From an uncultured Barnesiella sp. (GTDB lineage Bacteria > Bacteroidota > Bacteroidia > Bacteroidales > Barnesiellaceae_A), in the NCBI GenBank assembly GCA_944321085.1, contig CALUJY010000008.1:1-64000 (forward strand): a stretch of DNA of 64,000 nucleotides, in the 5' to 3' direction. The notes beneath the pieces are model-generated. The model was not told the DNA's origin and made no database searches. It worked only from the letters and a program-made list of their open reading frames with translations. The position numbers and the translations under genes were made by a program. This document shows positions 46,278 through 57,578 of this stretch, in pieces; the stretch's first letter is position 1; every line of letters starts with the position of its first letter.

Positions 46278-47147
46278 TTATCCATCAACTTTGCCGCCTA
46301 AGATATCGAGCAACTCGTTTGTAATGCTTTGTTGGCGCAGTTTGTTATATTCGAGTTGCAACTCGTCGTGGAGCTTCTTGGCGTTGTCGTTGGCCGATTG
46401 CATAGCCAGCACGCGAGCCGCTTGTTCCGATGCCCGGTTTTCGCTGACGCTCTCTTGCAGCGATGCAATGACCGCAAGCGGGAGAACGGTATCGAAAATG
46501 GTTGCTACATCGGGCTCGAAGATGTAAGGCTTGCACTCTTTATGTCCTGCTGAGCTTTCGGCTACGACAGGCAGCATGGCGCGATGTGTTACGCGTTGGC
46601 GACCGGTACTGATGAAGTGCATGAATACGACCTCGACACGGTCTGTCTGACCGGTCAGGAACGCATCGGTGAGTTCACCAGCCATTTTTTCTATCTCTTC
46701 GCGTGAGCTTTTCGAATTCATGTAGGGGGTGGTTGCTACAGAGACCCCTTCGATGCGTAGCTTTTTGGCCGCTGTCACCACTTTTTTCCCGACGGGGTAA
46801 AGGGTGATAGCGGTGACGCCCTCTTCTTTAAAGCTCGCTATTCGGTCGAGCGCATGCTTGAAGAGAGTCACGTTGAAAGCTCCGCACAGACCTTCGTCGC
46901 TGCCCAATAAGACGATACCCACATGTTGCAGGGGGCGCACCTGCGCAAGTGGGGATATGTATTCGCTATCGGCAGCCAACAGATGGTCGATGGTGGATTG
47001 TATTTGTTGGCGGAAAGGCACGACACGCTGCAAAGCCTGCATGGCTTTGTGTAATTTGGCCGATGAGATCATTTTCATTGCGCCCGTAATCTTCTCCGAT
47101 GAGGAGACTGATCCTATCCGTCCTTTCAGTTCGCGTATGGATGCCAT
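46278..47147 (-). CDS. atpG: F0F1 ATP synthase gamma subunit
   Basis: A 289-residue rotor shaft subunit. N-terminal coiled-coil SIRELKGRIGSVSSSEKITG AM KMISSAKL and C-terminal helix ...LQLEYNKLRQQSITNELLDI mark both ends of the coiled coil. The central Rossmann-like part is VLLGSDEGLCGAFN. It is the last gene of the embedded atp set, 9 bases after atpA and 79 bases before nuoI. Confidence 0.95.
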   Translation of the reverse strand: MASIRELKGRIGSVSSSEKITGAMKMISSAKLHKAMQALQRVVPFRQQIQSTIDHLLAADSEYISPLAQVRPLQHVGIVLLGSDEGLCGAFNVTLFKHALDRIASFKEEGVTAITLYPVGKKVVTAAKKLRIEGVSVATTPYMNSKSSREEIEKMAGELTDAFLTGQTDRVEVVFMHFISTGRQRVTHRAMLPVVAESSAGHKECKPYIFEPDVATIFDTVLPLAVIASLQESVSENRASEQAARVLAMQSANDNAKKLHDELQLEYNKLRQQSITNELLDILGGKVDG

Positions 47148-47156
47148 ATTCTGATT

Positions 47157-48734
47157 TTATGCCTTAAAACGGTTTGCGACTTCTTGGGCTGTTTCTGTCA
47201 GGATGGCCGCTATTTCATCGTTTAGCGTACCTTTTTTCAGTTCATCGAGTACGTCGTTCTGGTGTTTGGCGTGCAGGATTTGCAGGAACAGTTTTTCAAA
47301 TTCGGCAACTTTCTCGAGGGGTACCGTCGAGAGTAGTCCTTGAGTGCCGCAGTAGATGATGGCTATCTCTTCTTCTACGGAGACAGGGCTGTATTGCGGT
47401 TGTATGAGGATGCGTTCGTTCTTGCGGCCTTTGTCTATCACCATAGCCGTAACGGGGTCGATGTCGCCACCGAATTGGGTGAATGATTCGAGCTCGCGGA
47501 ATTGCGCTTGGTCAATCTTCAATGTACCGGCAATCTTTTTCATTGCTTTGAGCTGTGCGCTACCGCCTACGCGCGATACCGAGATACCTACGTTGATGGC
47601 GGGACGTACACCTTGGTTGTAGAGCTTTGTCTCCAAAAATATCTGTCCGTCGGTGATGGAGATGACATTGGTGGGGATGTATGCCGATACGTCGCCGGCC
47701 TGCGTCTCGATAATGGGAAGGGCTGTGAGTGAGCCGCCGCCTTTGACCATGGGTTTTATGACCTCAGGCAGGTCGTTCATCGACGAGGCCACTTCATCGT
47801 TCTCAATAATCTTGGCAGCACGTTCGAGCAGACGCGAGTGCAGGTAGAAAATGTCGCCGGGGTATGCTTCACGACCTGAGGGACGACGCAAGATGAGCGA
47901 GAGCTCACGGTATGATACGGCTTGTTTCGAGAGGTCGTCGTAGATAACGAGTGCATGGCGTCCCGAGTCGCGGAAGTACTCGCCGATGGCGGCTCCTGCC
48001 ATGGGGGCGTAGTAGCGCATGGCTGCTGACTCTGAGGCGTTGGCTGCCAGCACGATGGTATAGTCCATGGCGCCGTGTTCGCGCAGCGTATTTACCAACG
48101 ATGCTACCGAAGAGGCTTTTTGCCCGATAGCGACGTATATGCAGTAAAGCGGTTTCCCGTTTTTATAGTTTTCGCGTTGGTTGATGATGGTATCTATGGC
48201 GATGGTGGTTTTACCCACTTGACGGTCGCCGATGATGAGCTCGCGTTGGCCGCGACCTATGGGCACCATAGAGTCGATGGCTTTGATACCGGTTTGCAGG
48301 GGCTCTTTTACAGGTTGGCGGAAGATAACGCCCGGTGCTTTGCGGTCGAGGGGCATGAGAATGGTGTCGCCGGTGATTGGGCCTGCTCCATCGATAGGTT
48401 CGCCCAGCGTGTTGATGACGCGGCCGAGCAGCCCTTCGCCCACAGGGATGGAGGCGATGTCGCCGGTGCGACGGGCGGTCATGTTTTCGGCCACTCTCTC
48501 GACATTATTGAGGAGTACGACTCCCACATTGCTTTCTTCGAGGTTCATGGCAACGCCGCGCACGCCATTCTCAAACTCTACGAGCTCGCTGGCCTGTACG
48601 TTGTCGAGACCGTAGACGTGGGCAACGCCATCGCCTACTTCGAGCACTGTGCCTATCTCTTCAAAGTTGGCATGCGTGTCTATCTCTTCGAGTTTGCTTT
48701 TCAGTATGTCGGATATCTCGCTTGGTTTTATCAT
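47157..48734 (-). CDS. atpA: F0F1 ATP synthase alpha subunit
   Basis: A 525-residue non-catalytic nucleotide-binding subunit. P-loop GDRQVGKT and the family block [20 protein letters not shown] followed by [20 protein letters not shown] with the arginine finger downstream ([10 protein letters not shown]). Four bases separate it from atpH. Full length. Confidence 0.97.
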   Translation of the reverse strand: MIKPSEISDILKSKLEEIDTHANFEEIGTVLEVGDGVAHVYGLDNVQASELVEFENGVRGVAMNLEESNVGVVLLNNVERVAENMTARRTGDIASIPVGEGLLGRVINTLGEPIDGAGPITGDTILMPLDRKAPGVIFRQPVKEPLQTGIKAIDSMVPIGRGQRELIIGDRQVGKTTIAIDTIINQRENYKNGKPLYCIYVAIGQKASSVASLVNTLREHGAMDYTIVLAANASESAAMRYYAPMAGAAIGEYFRDSGRHALVIYDDLSKQAVSYRELSLILRRPSGREAYPGDIFYLHSRLLERAAKIIENDEVASSMNDLPEVIKPMVKGGGSLTALPIIETQAGDVSAYIPTNVISITDGQIFLETKLYNQGVRPAINVGISVSRVGGSAQLKAMKKIAGTLKIDQAQFRELESFTQFGGDIDPVTAMVIDKGRKNERILIQPQYSPVSVEEEIAIIYCGTQGLLSTVPLEKVAEFEKLFLQILHAKHQNDVLDELKKGTLNDEIAAILTETAQEVANRFKA

Positions 48735-48738
48735 AAGA

Positions 48739-49278
48739 TTATTTGTTTAGTAATTTTACGCGCATTTGTTTCAATTCGTTTTGGATAGATGCGTCGAGTT
48801 GCATCGATTCTACGCGCAAGATGAAACCTCCTATGAGAGAAGAATCTGTTTCGTAGACAAATTCGAGTTTCTTTTCACTCCGCGACATGAGCAGCTTTTT
48901 GATGCGGTTGACGATAGCCTCGTCGAGTTGCGAGGCTGTGACGATGGTCACCCGGGATATACCGTTTTCTTGACGGTATATCTCCTGGTATGACAATGCC
49001 ATCGCTCGCAAGTATGTTTCGCGGCGGTTGAGGGTTACTAAGTTGAAGAATCGAAGGATGCCCTTGTCAGCATTCTCACCCACGGCAGCTGTCAACAGTT
49101 GCACCTTCTCTTGGTTTGAGAGTGCGGGATTGCCCAGCGACTTCGACAGCGAGGGGTGTGAGGCAAATGCTTTCTCCAAAACTTGGGTGTCGGCATACAC
49201 CTCCTTGGCGCAACCTTTTTCCTGTGCGTATTTGTAGAGTGCTTTTGCGTACCTTCGAGGGATAAGGCCTTCGTTCAT
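48739..49278 (-). CDS. atpH: F0F1 ATP synthase delta subunit
   Basis: A 179-residue peripheral-stalk subunit: N-terminal six-helix domain starting [15 protein letters not shown] and the C-terminal [20 protein letters not shown] block typical of AtpH. It links the b subunit to the top of F1. Gaps of 4 and 6 bases to neighbours. Confidence 0.94.
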   Translation of the reverse strand: MNEGLIPRRYAKALYKYAQEKGCAKEVYADTQVLEKAFASHPSLSKSLGNPALSNQEKVQLLTAAVGENADKGILRFFNLVTLNRRETYLRAMALSYQEIYRQENGISRVTIVTASQLDEAIVNRIKKLLMSRSEKKLEFVYETDSSLIGGFILRVESMQLDASIQNELKQMRVKLLNK

Positions 49279-49284
49279 AGTTGC

Positions 49285-49782
49285 TTAGTTTTTGTGTTCG
49301 AGTTCGTTCAATAATTTTTCTACCATTTCCGCCTGGGCTTTATTGTCGGAGAGCTCTTTGCGGACAAGTTTCTCGGCAATAGTAAGAGCGAACTGGCTCA
49401 CCTCTTGGCGGAACTGTAGCTCAGCCTCTTTGCGCGATTGCTCTATGCTTATCGCTGCGGCATCGATGATTTTCTTCGCTTCTGCCGAAGCCGCTTTCTT
49501 GGCTTCTTCGATGATTTGAGCTTTCATCTGGGCAGCTTCTTGAAGAATTTCCATTTGTTGCCGCCCGGCTTCGGCGAGTATTTCGCGGGCTTTGTTTTCT
49601 GAATTTTCGAGGCTTGCTTTGGCGGCTTCGGCATATTCTACGCCTTTGTCAATGAGGTCGGCACGGTTATCCATGCTTCGCGTGATGACAGGCCATGCAA
49701 ACTTGGCTAATATGGCAAAGAGTGCCACAAAAACCACAAACATCCAGAATATCAATCCCGCTTCGGGCGTGAACAGTTCCAT
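49285..49782 (-). CDS. atpF: F0F1 ATP synthase b subunit
   Basis: A 165-residue peripheral-stalk protein: one N-terminal membrane helix (about 9-28, LIFWMFVVFVALFAILAKFA) and a long charged Ala-rich coiled coil to the C-terminus. It acts as the stator. Normal length. Confidence 0.95.
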   Translation of the reverse strand: MELFTPEAGLIFWMFVVFVALFAILAKFAWPVITRSMDNRADLIDKGVEYAEAAKASLENSENKAREILAEAGRQQMEILQEAAQMKAQIIEEAKKAASAEAKKIIDAAAISIEQSRKEAELQFRQEVSQFALTIAEKLVRKELSDNKAQAEMVEKLLNELEHKN

Positions 49783-49791
49783 ATCTGGTTA

Positions 49792-50037
49792 TTAGAGGAA
49801 TAACGACAGTATGCAGACGATAACGGCAAACAGAGCCACACCTTCTATAAGGGCGGCAATCACAATCATGTTACTACGTATATCGTTCGAAGCTTCGGGC
49901 TGACGTGCAATGGCTTCCATAGCCGACCCGCCGATACGACCGATACCTATTCCTGCTGCGATAGCAGCAATACCTGCTCCGATACATGCCCCTATTACTG
50001 TAAGGCTTTCAAGGGCTAATAATATCATTCCTAACAT
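49792..50037 (-). CDS. atpE: F0F1 ATP synthase c subunit
   Basis: An 81-residue hairpin of two membrane helices with the polar loop ARQPE (44-48). The ion-binding carboxylate is E65, in IEGVALF. Helix 1 (GACIGAGIAAIAAGIGIG) has no glutamine, and the E is followed by G rather than S/T, so the sodium-binding signature is missing and protons are the likely coupling ion. That reading is from motif only. Confidence 0.95.
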   Translation of the reverse strand: MLGMILLALESLTVIGACIGAGIAAIAAGIGIGRIGGSAMEAIARQPEASNDIRSNMIVIAALIEGVALFAVIVCILSLFL

Positions 50038-50077
50038 AATGTTGTGTTTTGAAGGTTAAAAAATTCTTATTTGTTTT

Positions 50078-51169
50078 TTATTTTTGTTCTTCTTTTGTTT
50101 CGGTTTTGTGGTGTCCCTCTACTTGGGCTAATGAGATGAATATCGTAGACAACATCGTGAATACGTAGGCTTGGATGAAGCTCACCAGCGTGTCTATGAG
50201 ATACATGAACAGCGAGAAGAGGAACGACAGCACTGTCGTGCCGCCTCCGACCAACATGCCTCCCATCTCTTTGAATATGAAGATGAGCGACAGCAGTACC
50301 AGCACTATCATGTGCCCTCCCATCATGTTGGCGAAGAGACGTACCATCAGGGCTATGGGCTTGGTGAAGATACCGAAAAGTTCTATAAAGGGCATGATGG
50401 GTAGTGGGGCTTTGAGCCATGTGGGTACCTCAGGCCAAAATATCTCTTTCCAATATTCTTTTGTACCAAATACGTTGACGGTGATGAAGGTGCAAAGCGC
50501 CAGCACGAGGGTAATGGAGATGTTGCCTGTGAGGTTGGCTCCTGCCGGGAATATGACCATAAGTCCCATTAGGTTCATCACGAAGATGAAATAGAAGGCG
50601 GTGAGCAGATAGGGCGCAAATCGGCGTCCGTTTTTCTCACCGAGGATGGGTTTTATCATATCGGCGTATATCATGGCAGTAAGCGATTCCAAAGCTCCTA
50701 AGAAACCCCTCGGGGCTTTGTTGCCGTGCTTTTTGTACCAATTAACCAGCGGGAAGATACAGAGACATACTACAAAAGCAGTGATAAACAACGCCAAAAC
50801 GTTTTTCGTTATGGAGATGTCGATAGGGCGATATACAGTCCCGTCGGATGCTGTCCCTACGATTTTGCCTTTGTATTGGTCGTTGTCGATATAAAATCCT
50901 TCATAGGTCTTTCCCTGTTCTATTTTGTCGGACATGAACATGTGCCAACCTCCCTCTTTCTCTTTGACGATGACAGGCAGGTATATTTTGTGGCTGTGCG
51001 AAAAAGGTACTTCCCAACTGTAATGGTCGACGAGGTGGTCGAATATCGTTTCTTTGGCGTCGAAGTGCGACTCTTCGCCATGATGCGTGTCGTCGTAGAG
51101 CACGATGCTCAAAACGGCGGCAATGGCTATGAGTGCCAAGCAGATGATTAGTATCGAATGCTTTTTCAT
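50078..51169 (-). CDS. atpB: F0F1 ATP synthase a subunit
   Basis: A 363-residue proton-channel subunit. ATG 51169 starts a signal-like first helix (MKKHSILIICLALIAIAAVL); the frame runs 25 codons further upstream, overlapping atpC, with no similarity to the family. The essential arginine is in IALMVRLFANMMGGHM. It is longer than the E. coli protein because of an extended periplasmic N-terminal part, as in other Bacteroidetes. The usual small gene between atpC and atpB (atpI-like) is absent: the gap is 37 bases. Confidence 0.93.
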   Translation of the reverse strand: MKKHSILIICLALIAIAAVLSIVLYDDTHHGEESHFDAKETIFDHLVDHYSWEVPFSHSHKIYLPVIVKEKEGGWHMFMSDKIEQGKTYEGFYIDNDQYKGKIVGTASDGTVYRPIDISITKNVLALFITAFVVCLCIFPLVNWYKKHGNKAPRGFLGALESLTAMIYADMIKPILGEKNGRRFAPYLLTAFYFIFVMNLMGLMVIFPAGANLTGNISITLVLALCTFITVNVFGTKEYWKEIFWPEVPTWLKAPLPIMPFIELFGIFTKPIALMVRLFANMMGGHMIVLVLLSLIFIFKEMGGMLVGGGTTVLSFLFSLFMYLIDTLVSFIQAYVFTMLSTIFISLAQVEGHHKTETKEEQK

Positions 51170-51206
51170 TGTTTTTTGTTTTAGTCCGGTAGAAACTCTT
51201 TGCAGC

Positions 51207-51440
51207 TTAGTAGATACATACGGCAACGCGGTTGTTGTCGACATCTACAAAACCTCCGTTCAACTCAACAGAATGGCGTTCGTTGCCAATAGTGTACTCT
51301 ATCGTCCCTTTTTGGAGGGTCGAGGCCAAAGAGGCATGGTTGTTGAGCACGGTGAAAGCTCCTTTGGTACCGGGGAGGCTTACCGCGTCGGCTTCGCCGC
51401 TGAAAAGTACTTTTTCTGAAGATATGATTTCGAGTTTCAT
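51207..51440 (-). CDS. atpC: F0F1 ATP synthase epsilon subunit, short form
   Basis: A 77-residue protein holding only the N-terminal beta-sandwich (LEIISSEKVLFSGEADAVSL, then FTVLNNHASLASTL). The C-terminal two-helix domain that inhibits ATP hydrolysis in many bacteria is absent, so this synthase lacks that control. Short AtpC forms are common in Bacteroidetes. Five bases after atpD. Confidence 0.93.
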   Translation of the reverse strand: MKLEIISSEKVLFSGEADAVSLPGTKGAFTVLNNHASLASTLQKGTIEYTIGNERHSVELNGGFVDVDNNRVAVCIY

Positions 51441-51445
51441 GGTTC

Positions 51446-52993
<1,548 letters not shown>

Positions 52994-53019
52994 TTATCTT
53001 GTTTTTGTTTTATCTAATC

Positions 53020-54096
53020 TTAGAAGTGCCAGCCTAATACGACTAATATGCTCATTACGGCAAGGTTGACAAGGCTTAAAGGCAGCAAATACTTCCATTC
53101 GAGTTTCAGCAGCTGGTCTATTCTCAATCGGGGGAATGTCCATTTGAACCAAATGATGACCCACATGATGACAACGCACTTGCCGAAGAACCAGATGATG
53201 GACGGGATATAGTCCATGACGTTGTTGAATGCCTCCCATCCCGGTATGTGCAGCGGCATCCATCCGCCGAGGAAGAGTGTCGTGGCTACTCCCGAAACGA
53301 TGAAGAGGTTGAGGTATTCTGCCAGGTAGAAGAAGCCGAAGTGCATACCAGAGTATTCGGTGTGGTATCCGGCGGTGAGCTCGCTCTCGGCCTCGGGAAG
53401 GTCAAACGGGCCGCGGTTGGTCTCGGCTGTACCGGCTACAAGGTAGATGAGGAATGCTACGATGGCGGGGATATGGCCGGTGAAGATAAACCACCCGTTT
53501 TGTTGTGCCTCGACGATGCCGCTTATCGACATGGTTCCGGCCAAGGTTACTATCGTGATGATAGAGAGGCCTATCGACAACTCGTAGCTTATCATCTGGG
53601 CACCGCTTCGGATGGCTCCCACGAGTGTAAACTTGTTGTTGCTCGACCATCCGGCCAGCAGTATACCGAGGATGCCTATCGACGATGCTGCTATGAGGAA
53701 GAAGATGCCTATGTTGAAGTCGAGGACTTGCAGGCCGCGACCGAATGGCAGGCACCCGAATGCAAGCATCGATGCTGTAATGACCAGATAGGGGGCCAGA
53801 TTGAAGAGGAACTGGTCGACGTGGTTGAGTCGGATAAGCTCCTTGATGAGCATCTTGAACATGTCGGCAACACTCTGTATAACGCCGTAGGGGCCTACTC
53901 GGTTAGGACCGAGGCGGCATTGGAAGAAGGCGCATACTTTACGCTCAAAGTATATGAGAAATAGGGCGATGAGTGCATATAACAGTAGCAGGGCAACGCC
54001 TATGAGTACAAATTCTATCAGCAATGCGCCCCACTCAGGCAGGTATTGCCGCAAGAAACTGTCTATCCACGAGGTGATAATGGAAAAGTCGTACAT
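53020..54096 (-). CDS. nuoH: NADH-quinone oxidoreductase subunit H
   Basis: A 358-residue membrane subunit that forms part of the quinone chamber. Family blocks: [20 protein letters not shown] and [20 protein letters not shown], followed by [16 protein letters not shown]. Eight helices. It ends 59 bases before atpD, the first complex I/ATP synthase junction. In related species nuoI normally follows directly. Confidence 0.95.
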   Translation of the reverse strand: MYDFSIITSWIDSFLRQYLPEWGALLIEFVLIGVALLLLYALIALFLIYFERKVCAFFQCRLGPNRVGPYGVIQSVADMFKMLIKELIRLNHVDQFLFNLAPYLVITASMLAFGCLPFGRGLQVLDFNIGIFFLIAASSIGILGILLAGWSSNNKFTLVGAIRSGAQMISYELSIGLSIITIVTLAGTMSISGIVEAQQNGWFIFTGHIPAIVAFLIYLVAGTAETNRGPFDLPEAESELTAGYHTEYSGMHFGFFYLAEYLNLFIVSGVATTLFLGGWMPLHIPGWEAFNNVMDYIPSIIWFFGKCVVIMWVIIWFKWTFPRLRIDQLLKLEWKYLLPLSLVNLAVMSILVVLGWHF

Positions 54097-54129
54097 GATA
54101 TTTCTTGTTGTCTGTGTTTTGCGTGTTAA

Positions 54130-55758
54130 TTATCGGTCGATATCGGGCACTACATAGTCGAGCGAGCCGCCTATGGCGATAAGGTCGGCGATTTTCCCGC
54201 CGCGCGTCAACTCGTCGAGCGAGCCTACGAGCATCAGTCCCGGTGTGTTGAATTTCAAGCGGTACGGGTATTTTTCGCCCCGGCTTTCGATGTATACGCC
54301 GAAGGCTCCGCGGCTGGCTTCGACTTGTCGGAAATAGCGTCCTTCGGGCAGCTTGATGATGGGTTTCATCTTCAAGGCGTAGTCGCCTTCGGGTATGTTG
54401 TCGATGAGTTGCTCTATGATTTTAATCGATTCGAGTATCTCGTCGAGACGTACCATGTAGCGGGCGAAGACGTCGCCTTCGGTGCGGAGTACTTCGTTGA
54501 ATTCTACCTTGTCATATACGCCGTAGGGCATGCGCTTGCGCACATCGCAGGCCCATCCCGATGCGCGTCCCGACGGTCCCGTGAGGGCGTGCGAGATGGC
54601 TTTTTCGCGCGAAACGACACCTACGCCCTTCATGCGTTGTTGGGCTATGACGTTGCCCGTAAAGAGCTCGTGATACTCTTTGAGCGAACCGGGCATGTAG
54701 CGGCAGAACTCTTTCACCTTGCGCTGGAAGTCGGGGTGAAGGTCGGCCATAACACCGCCTATGGTGTTGTAGTTGAATGACATGCGGGCTCCGGTTGTCT
54801 CTTCGAGAATGTCGAGTATCATTTCCCGGTCACGGAATCCGTAGAAGAATGCCGTTGTTCCTCCTAAGTCCATGCAGAATGTTGCCCAGAAGAGCAGGTG
54901 CGACGATATACGCATGAGCTCGTCCATAATGGTGCGTATGTATTTCACGCGTTCGGGTACTTCTATTTGCAGGGCGTCTTCGATGCAGAGGCAGAGCGCG
55001 TGACGGTTTTGCATGGCCGAGAGGTAATCGAGGCGGTCGGTGAAGTGCAGTGTCTGGGGATAGGTAAGCGATTCGCACAGTTTTTCGATGCCTCGGTGTA
55101 TATATCCGCAGTAGGGGTCAATCTTGGTAACTATCTCTCCGTCGAGCGATGTACGCAGGCGCAATACACCGTGTGTGGCGGGGTGTTGCGGACCTATGTT
55201 TACTACATATTGTTCGGGGGTGAAGATGACGGGGCGTTGCTCTTCGAGTGTACCGTCTTCTTTCTCTACTACCGAGTATGAGGTGTCGTACGATTCTTCG
55301 TTTTCGAGTCTGATAGGGTTCAGAGCCGGGTCGGCATTGTAATCTTTTCGCAGCGGGTATCCTACCCAGTCTTTGCGTAAGAAAAGCCGACGCATGTCGG
55401 GGTGGTTGATGAATACGATGCCGTAGAAGTCATAGACTTCGCGCTCGTACAGGTTGGCCGATTGCCACAGGTCGCAAACCGAGTGGAGCATGGGTTTCTC
55501 GCGGTCGGCGGTTTGTACGATGACGGCAAGGCGTTGTGCTGTCGATGTCGACTCTAAGTAATATACGCATCCGAGGGTTTCGCCCCAGTCGGCTCCCACG
55601 ATGGCTATAAGATAATCGTAAGGCGATTCTTTGTCGTCGTGCAAGGCCTTGGCAAGTTTGTGCCATTGGGCATCGGGGACAGTGACGTAGAGTTGCCCGC
55701 TTTCGGAGAATGTGGCCTCGGGCACGAGGGCGCTTATCTTTTCTTGAATTGTTGCCAT
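54130..55758 (-). CDS. nuoCD: NADH-quinone oxidoreductase subunit CD fusion
   Basis: A 542-residue fusion. The C part (about 1-180) has the block NLYEREVYDFYGIVF near 102-116; the D part begins with VVNIGPQHPATHGVLRLRTS near 185 and ends in the family-typical GGSLDYVVPDIDR. It makes up the connecting module and one face of the quinone site. Fusion is common in Bacteroidetes and gamma-proteobacteria. Gaps of 28 and 33 bases to its neighbours. Confidence 0.96.
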   Translation of the reverse strand: MATIQEKISALVPEATFSESGQLYVTVPDAQWHKLAKALHDDKESPYDYLIAIVGADWGETLGCVYYLESTSTAQRLAVIVQTADREKPMLHSVCDLWQSANLYEREVYDFYGIVFINHPDMRRLFLRKDWVGYPLRKDYNADPALNPIRLENEESYDTSYSVVEKEDGTLEEQRPVIFTPEQYVVNIGPQHPATHGVLRLRTSLDGEIVTKIDPYCGYIHRGIEKLCESLTYPQTLHFTDRLDYLSAMQNRHALCLCIEDALQIEVPERVKYIRTIMDELMRISSHLLFWATFCMDLGGTTAFFYGFRDREMILDILEETTGARMSFNYNTIGGVMADLHPDFQRKVKEFCRYMPGSLKEYHELFTGNVIAQQRMKGVGVVSREKAISHALTGPSGRASGWACDVRKRMPYGVYDKVEFNEVLRTEGDVFARYMVRLDEILESIKIIEQLIDNIPEGDYALKMKPIIKLPEGRYFRQVEASRGAFGVYIESRGEKYPYRLKFNTPGLMLVGSLDELTRGGKIADLIAIGGSLDYVVPDIDR

Positions 55759-55786
55759 ATAATAATAATCGGTGTGTGTTTACTGA

Positions 55787-56374
55787 TTATTTCCCTTCAA
55801 AAAATTCCTGCCGTTTCTGCTTGCGGTTTACGCCGCCGAAGAATTTTTCTACCTTGACTTTGCGTTGTAGTTGCATCAGTCCGTAGAACATGGCTTCGGG
55901 ACGCGGCGGGCAACCGGGAATATATACGTCGACCGGGAGTATCTCGCCTACGCCTTTGAGTACGTGGTATGAGTTGCGGAACGGACCTCCCGAGATAGCG
56001 CAACCACCCGTAGCTACTACATACTTAGGCTCGGCAAGCTGGTCATAGAGGCGTTTGAGTACCGGTGCCATACGGTGCACGATGGTACCTGCAACCATAA
56101 TGAAGTCGGCCTGACGCGGGCTGGCACGCGCTACTTCAAACCCGAAACGGGCCATGTCGTACCGCGCTGCGCCGAGTGCCATAAACTCGATACCGCAGCA
56201 ACTTGTTGCAAAAGTGAGAGGCCACAACGAATTGGAGCGGCCCCAGTTGATAAGGTCGTCGAAGCAGCCCACCACAACGTTTGTGCCTGCTGCATTAAGC
56301 TCTGCGACCAGATTTTCGAGATATTCATTGTCTTTGAAGTCTTCATACTTCATTGATTTGATTTTCACTTCCAT
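55787..56374 (-). CDS. nuoB: NADH-quinone oxidoreductase subunit B (cluster N2)
   Basis: A 195-residue subunit. Start ATG 56374 is preferred: a strong AAAGGAG ribosome site lies just upstream and homology begins there, whereas the open frame runs on into nuoA without resemblance. N2 cluster ligands are C59, C60, C125 and C155 (SCCGIEF, GGCAISGGPF, PGCPPRPE). It overlaps the nuoA stop by about 10 bases. Confidence 0.95.
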   Translation of the reverse strand: MEVKIKSMKYEDFKDNEYLENLVAELNAAGTNVVVGCFDDLINWGRSNSLWPLTFATSCCGIEFMALGAARYDMARFGFEVARASPRQADFIMVAGTIVHRMAPVLKRLYDQLAEPKYVVATGGCAISGGPFRNSYHVLKGVGEILPVDVYIPGCPPRPEAMFYGLMQLQRKVKVEKFFGGVNRKQKRQEFFEGK

Positions 56375-56715
56375 TCCAACGCTCCTTTCTTCCATGCATA
56401 TACGAGACCAAGTACGAGTATCACCATAAAGAAGGCTATGCTGGCCAGGCCGGCAACGCCTACATCGCGCAGTATGACTGCCCACGGGAAGAGAAACACG
56501 GTCTCTACGTCGAACATGAGGTAAAGGATGGCAAACAGGTAGTAGCCTACCTTGAATTGCATCCACGAATCTCCCCTTGTGGGTATTCCGCACTCGTAGG
56601 CTTCTCCCTTCTGAGGGTTAAAAGAGCGCGGCGAGAGCCATCCTGCTATAAGCAAAGCGGCTCCTACCAATGCAATACCGGTGATCAGTACGACCACTAA
56701 GAATGCTGAGTTCAT
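56365..56715 (-). CDS. nuoA: NADH-quinone oxidoreductase subunit A
   Basis: A 116-residue, three-helix membrane subunit. Family motif KGEAYECGIPTRGDSWMQFK with the conserved Cys, then YLMFDVETVFLFPWAVI. First gene of the nuo-atp block, with a strong promoter about 80 bases upstream. Confidence 0.95.
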   Translation of the reverse strand: MNSAFLVVVLITGIALVGAALLIAGWLSPRSFNPQKGEAYECGIPTRGDSWMQFKVGYYLFAILYLMFDVETVFLFPWAVILRDVGVAGLASIAFFMVILVLGLVYAWKKGALEWK

Positions 56716-56795
56716 ATAAGTGTACTATATTTCTTTGTTTTTGTATTATTTTCTCTCTTTTCTGCCGACCATGGATGCCGACAAATAAATCACCG

Positions 56796-56826
56796 CAAAG
56801 GTAAAAAAAAGAAATTGCCCGACAAA
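56796..56826 (-). promoter_or_regulatory. Promoter of the nuo-atp operon
   Basis: Minus strand: TTTG (complement of 56823-56826), 19-base spacer, TACCTTTG (56803-56796). One of the best matches in the window. Leader of about 75 bases. Confidence 0.7.
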
Positions 56827-56948
56827 AGTTTTCTCGCTCTCTTTTTTTAAAATAAATAATGCTTTTTCGTATTGCCGAGATGGGTTCTGTATGGGCTTAC
56901 AGGGACGTTTGCGAAGCCGTTATCTCATGGCGATGGGGTTTCGGGGTG

Positions 56949-57557
56949 TCAAAGGCTTATCAAATTTTGCATTATTCGGATAATATGTTCTTTCCAATTC
57001 TGTATAAATTCTTGATAGTCAGACTCCTGATTGTCGAAAAATATGATTTTCGTCACTTTCTTGCTTACGATGGGGAAGACAAGCAGCCCGTAGAAGGTGC
57101 AAAACATTTTTTCCGGGGCAATCGGCTTGATTTTGCCCGCTTCTATTTCTTTGAGCATCGACTGGTGTAATGTTTTCAGGTACTTGTCGATGTGTAGTTC
57201 TTGGGCGGTGGCAAGCAGATGTTGCGGGTCGCGTTCTATTTCGTTGATGATGAAGCAAGGCACATCGGGGTTTTGTGCAAATGTAGCGATGTATTTGTCT
57301 ATAATAGCTTTCAGCTTATCTATGAAAGGCAGGTCGCTTTCGGCTATCGATTGCATGTCGGGAATGAAGGTCTCTATGATGTCGCCGAATACGGCTTGGA
57401 ACATCTTTTCTTTCGTACGGAAATAGTAGTGCAGCGTGGGGCGGTTGATTCCTGCCCGTGCTGCTATTTCGCTCATGCTGGTACATTCGTAGCCATGTTT
57501 GACAAATTCTGTGCGCGCGGCATTTATGATGTTTTCTTCTATGTTGTTGTTGCTCAT
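56949..57557 (-). CDS. TetR family transcriptional regulator
   Basis: A 202-residue regulator. N-terminal helix-turn-helix TSMSEIAARAGINRPTLHYY followed by FRTKEKMFQAVF, at about 25-56; the C-terminal ligand-binding domain is helical and hydrophobic, with no recognised ligand. It follows the activase gene by 21 bases on the same strand, so it probably shares its transcript. The palindrome TTGACATATCTGTCAA at 61836-61851, over the predicted activase transcription start, is the likely operator, giving autoregulation. Confidence 0.92.
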   Translation of the reverse strand: MSNNNIEENIINAARTEFVKHGYECTSMSEIAARAGINRPTLHYYFRTKEKMFQAVFGDIIETFIPDMQSIAESDLPFIDKLKAIIDKYIATFAQNPDVPCFIINEIERDPQHLLATAQELHIDKYLKTLHQSMLKEIEAGKIKPIAPEKMFCTFYGLLVFPIVSKKVTKIIFFDNQESDYQEFIQNWKEHIIRIMQNLISL

Positions 57558-57578
57558 GGTGTTGTTCTTTTTTTGTGG

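Noticed and set aside
49792..50037. Possible sodium-driven ATP synthase
   Set aside because: The c subunit lacks the helix-1 glutamine and the E-S/T pair of sodium-binding rings; E65 is followed by G.
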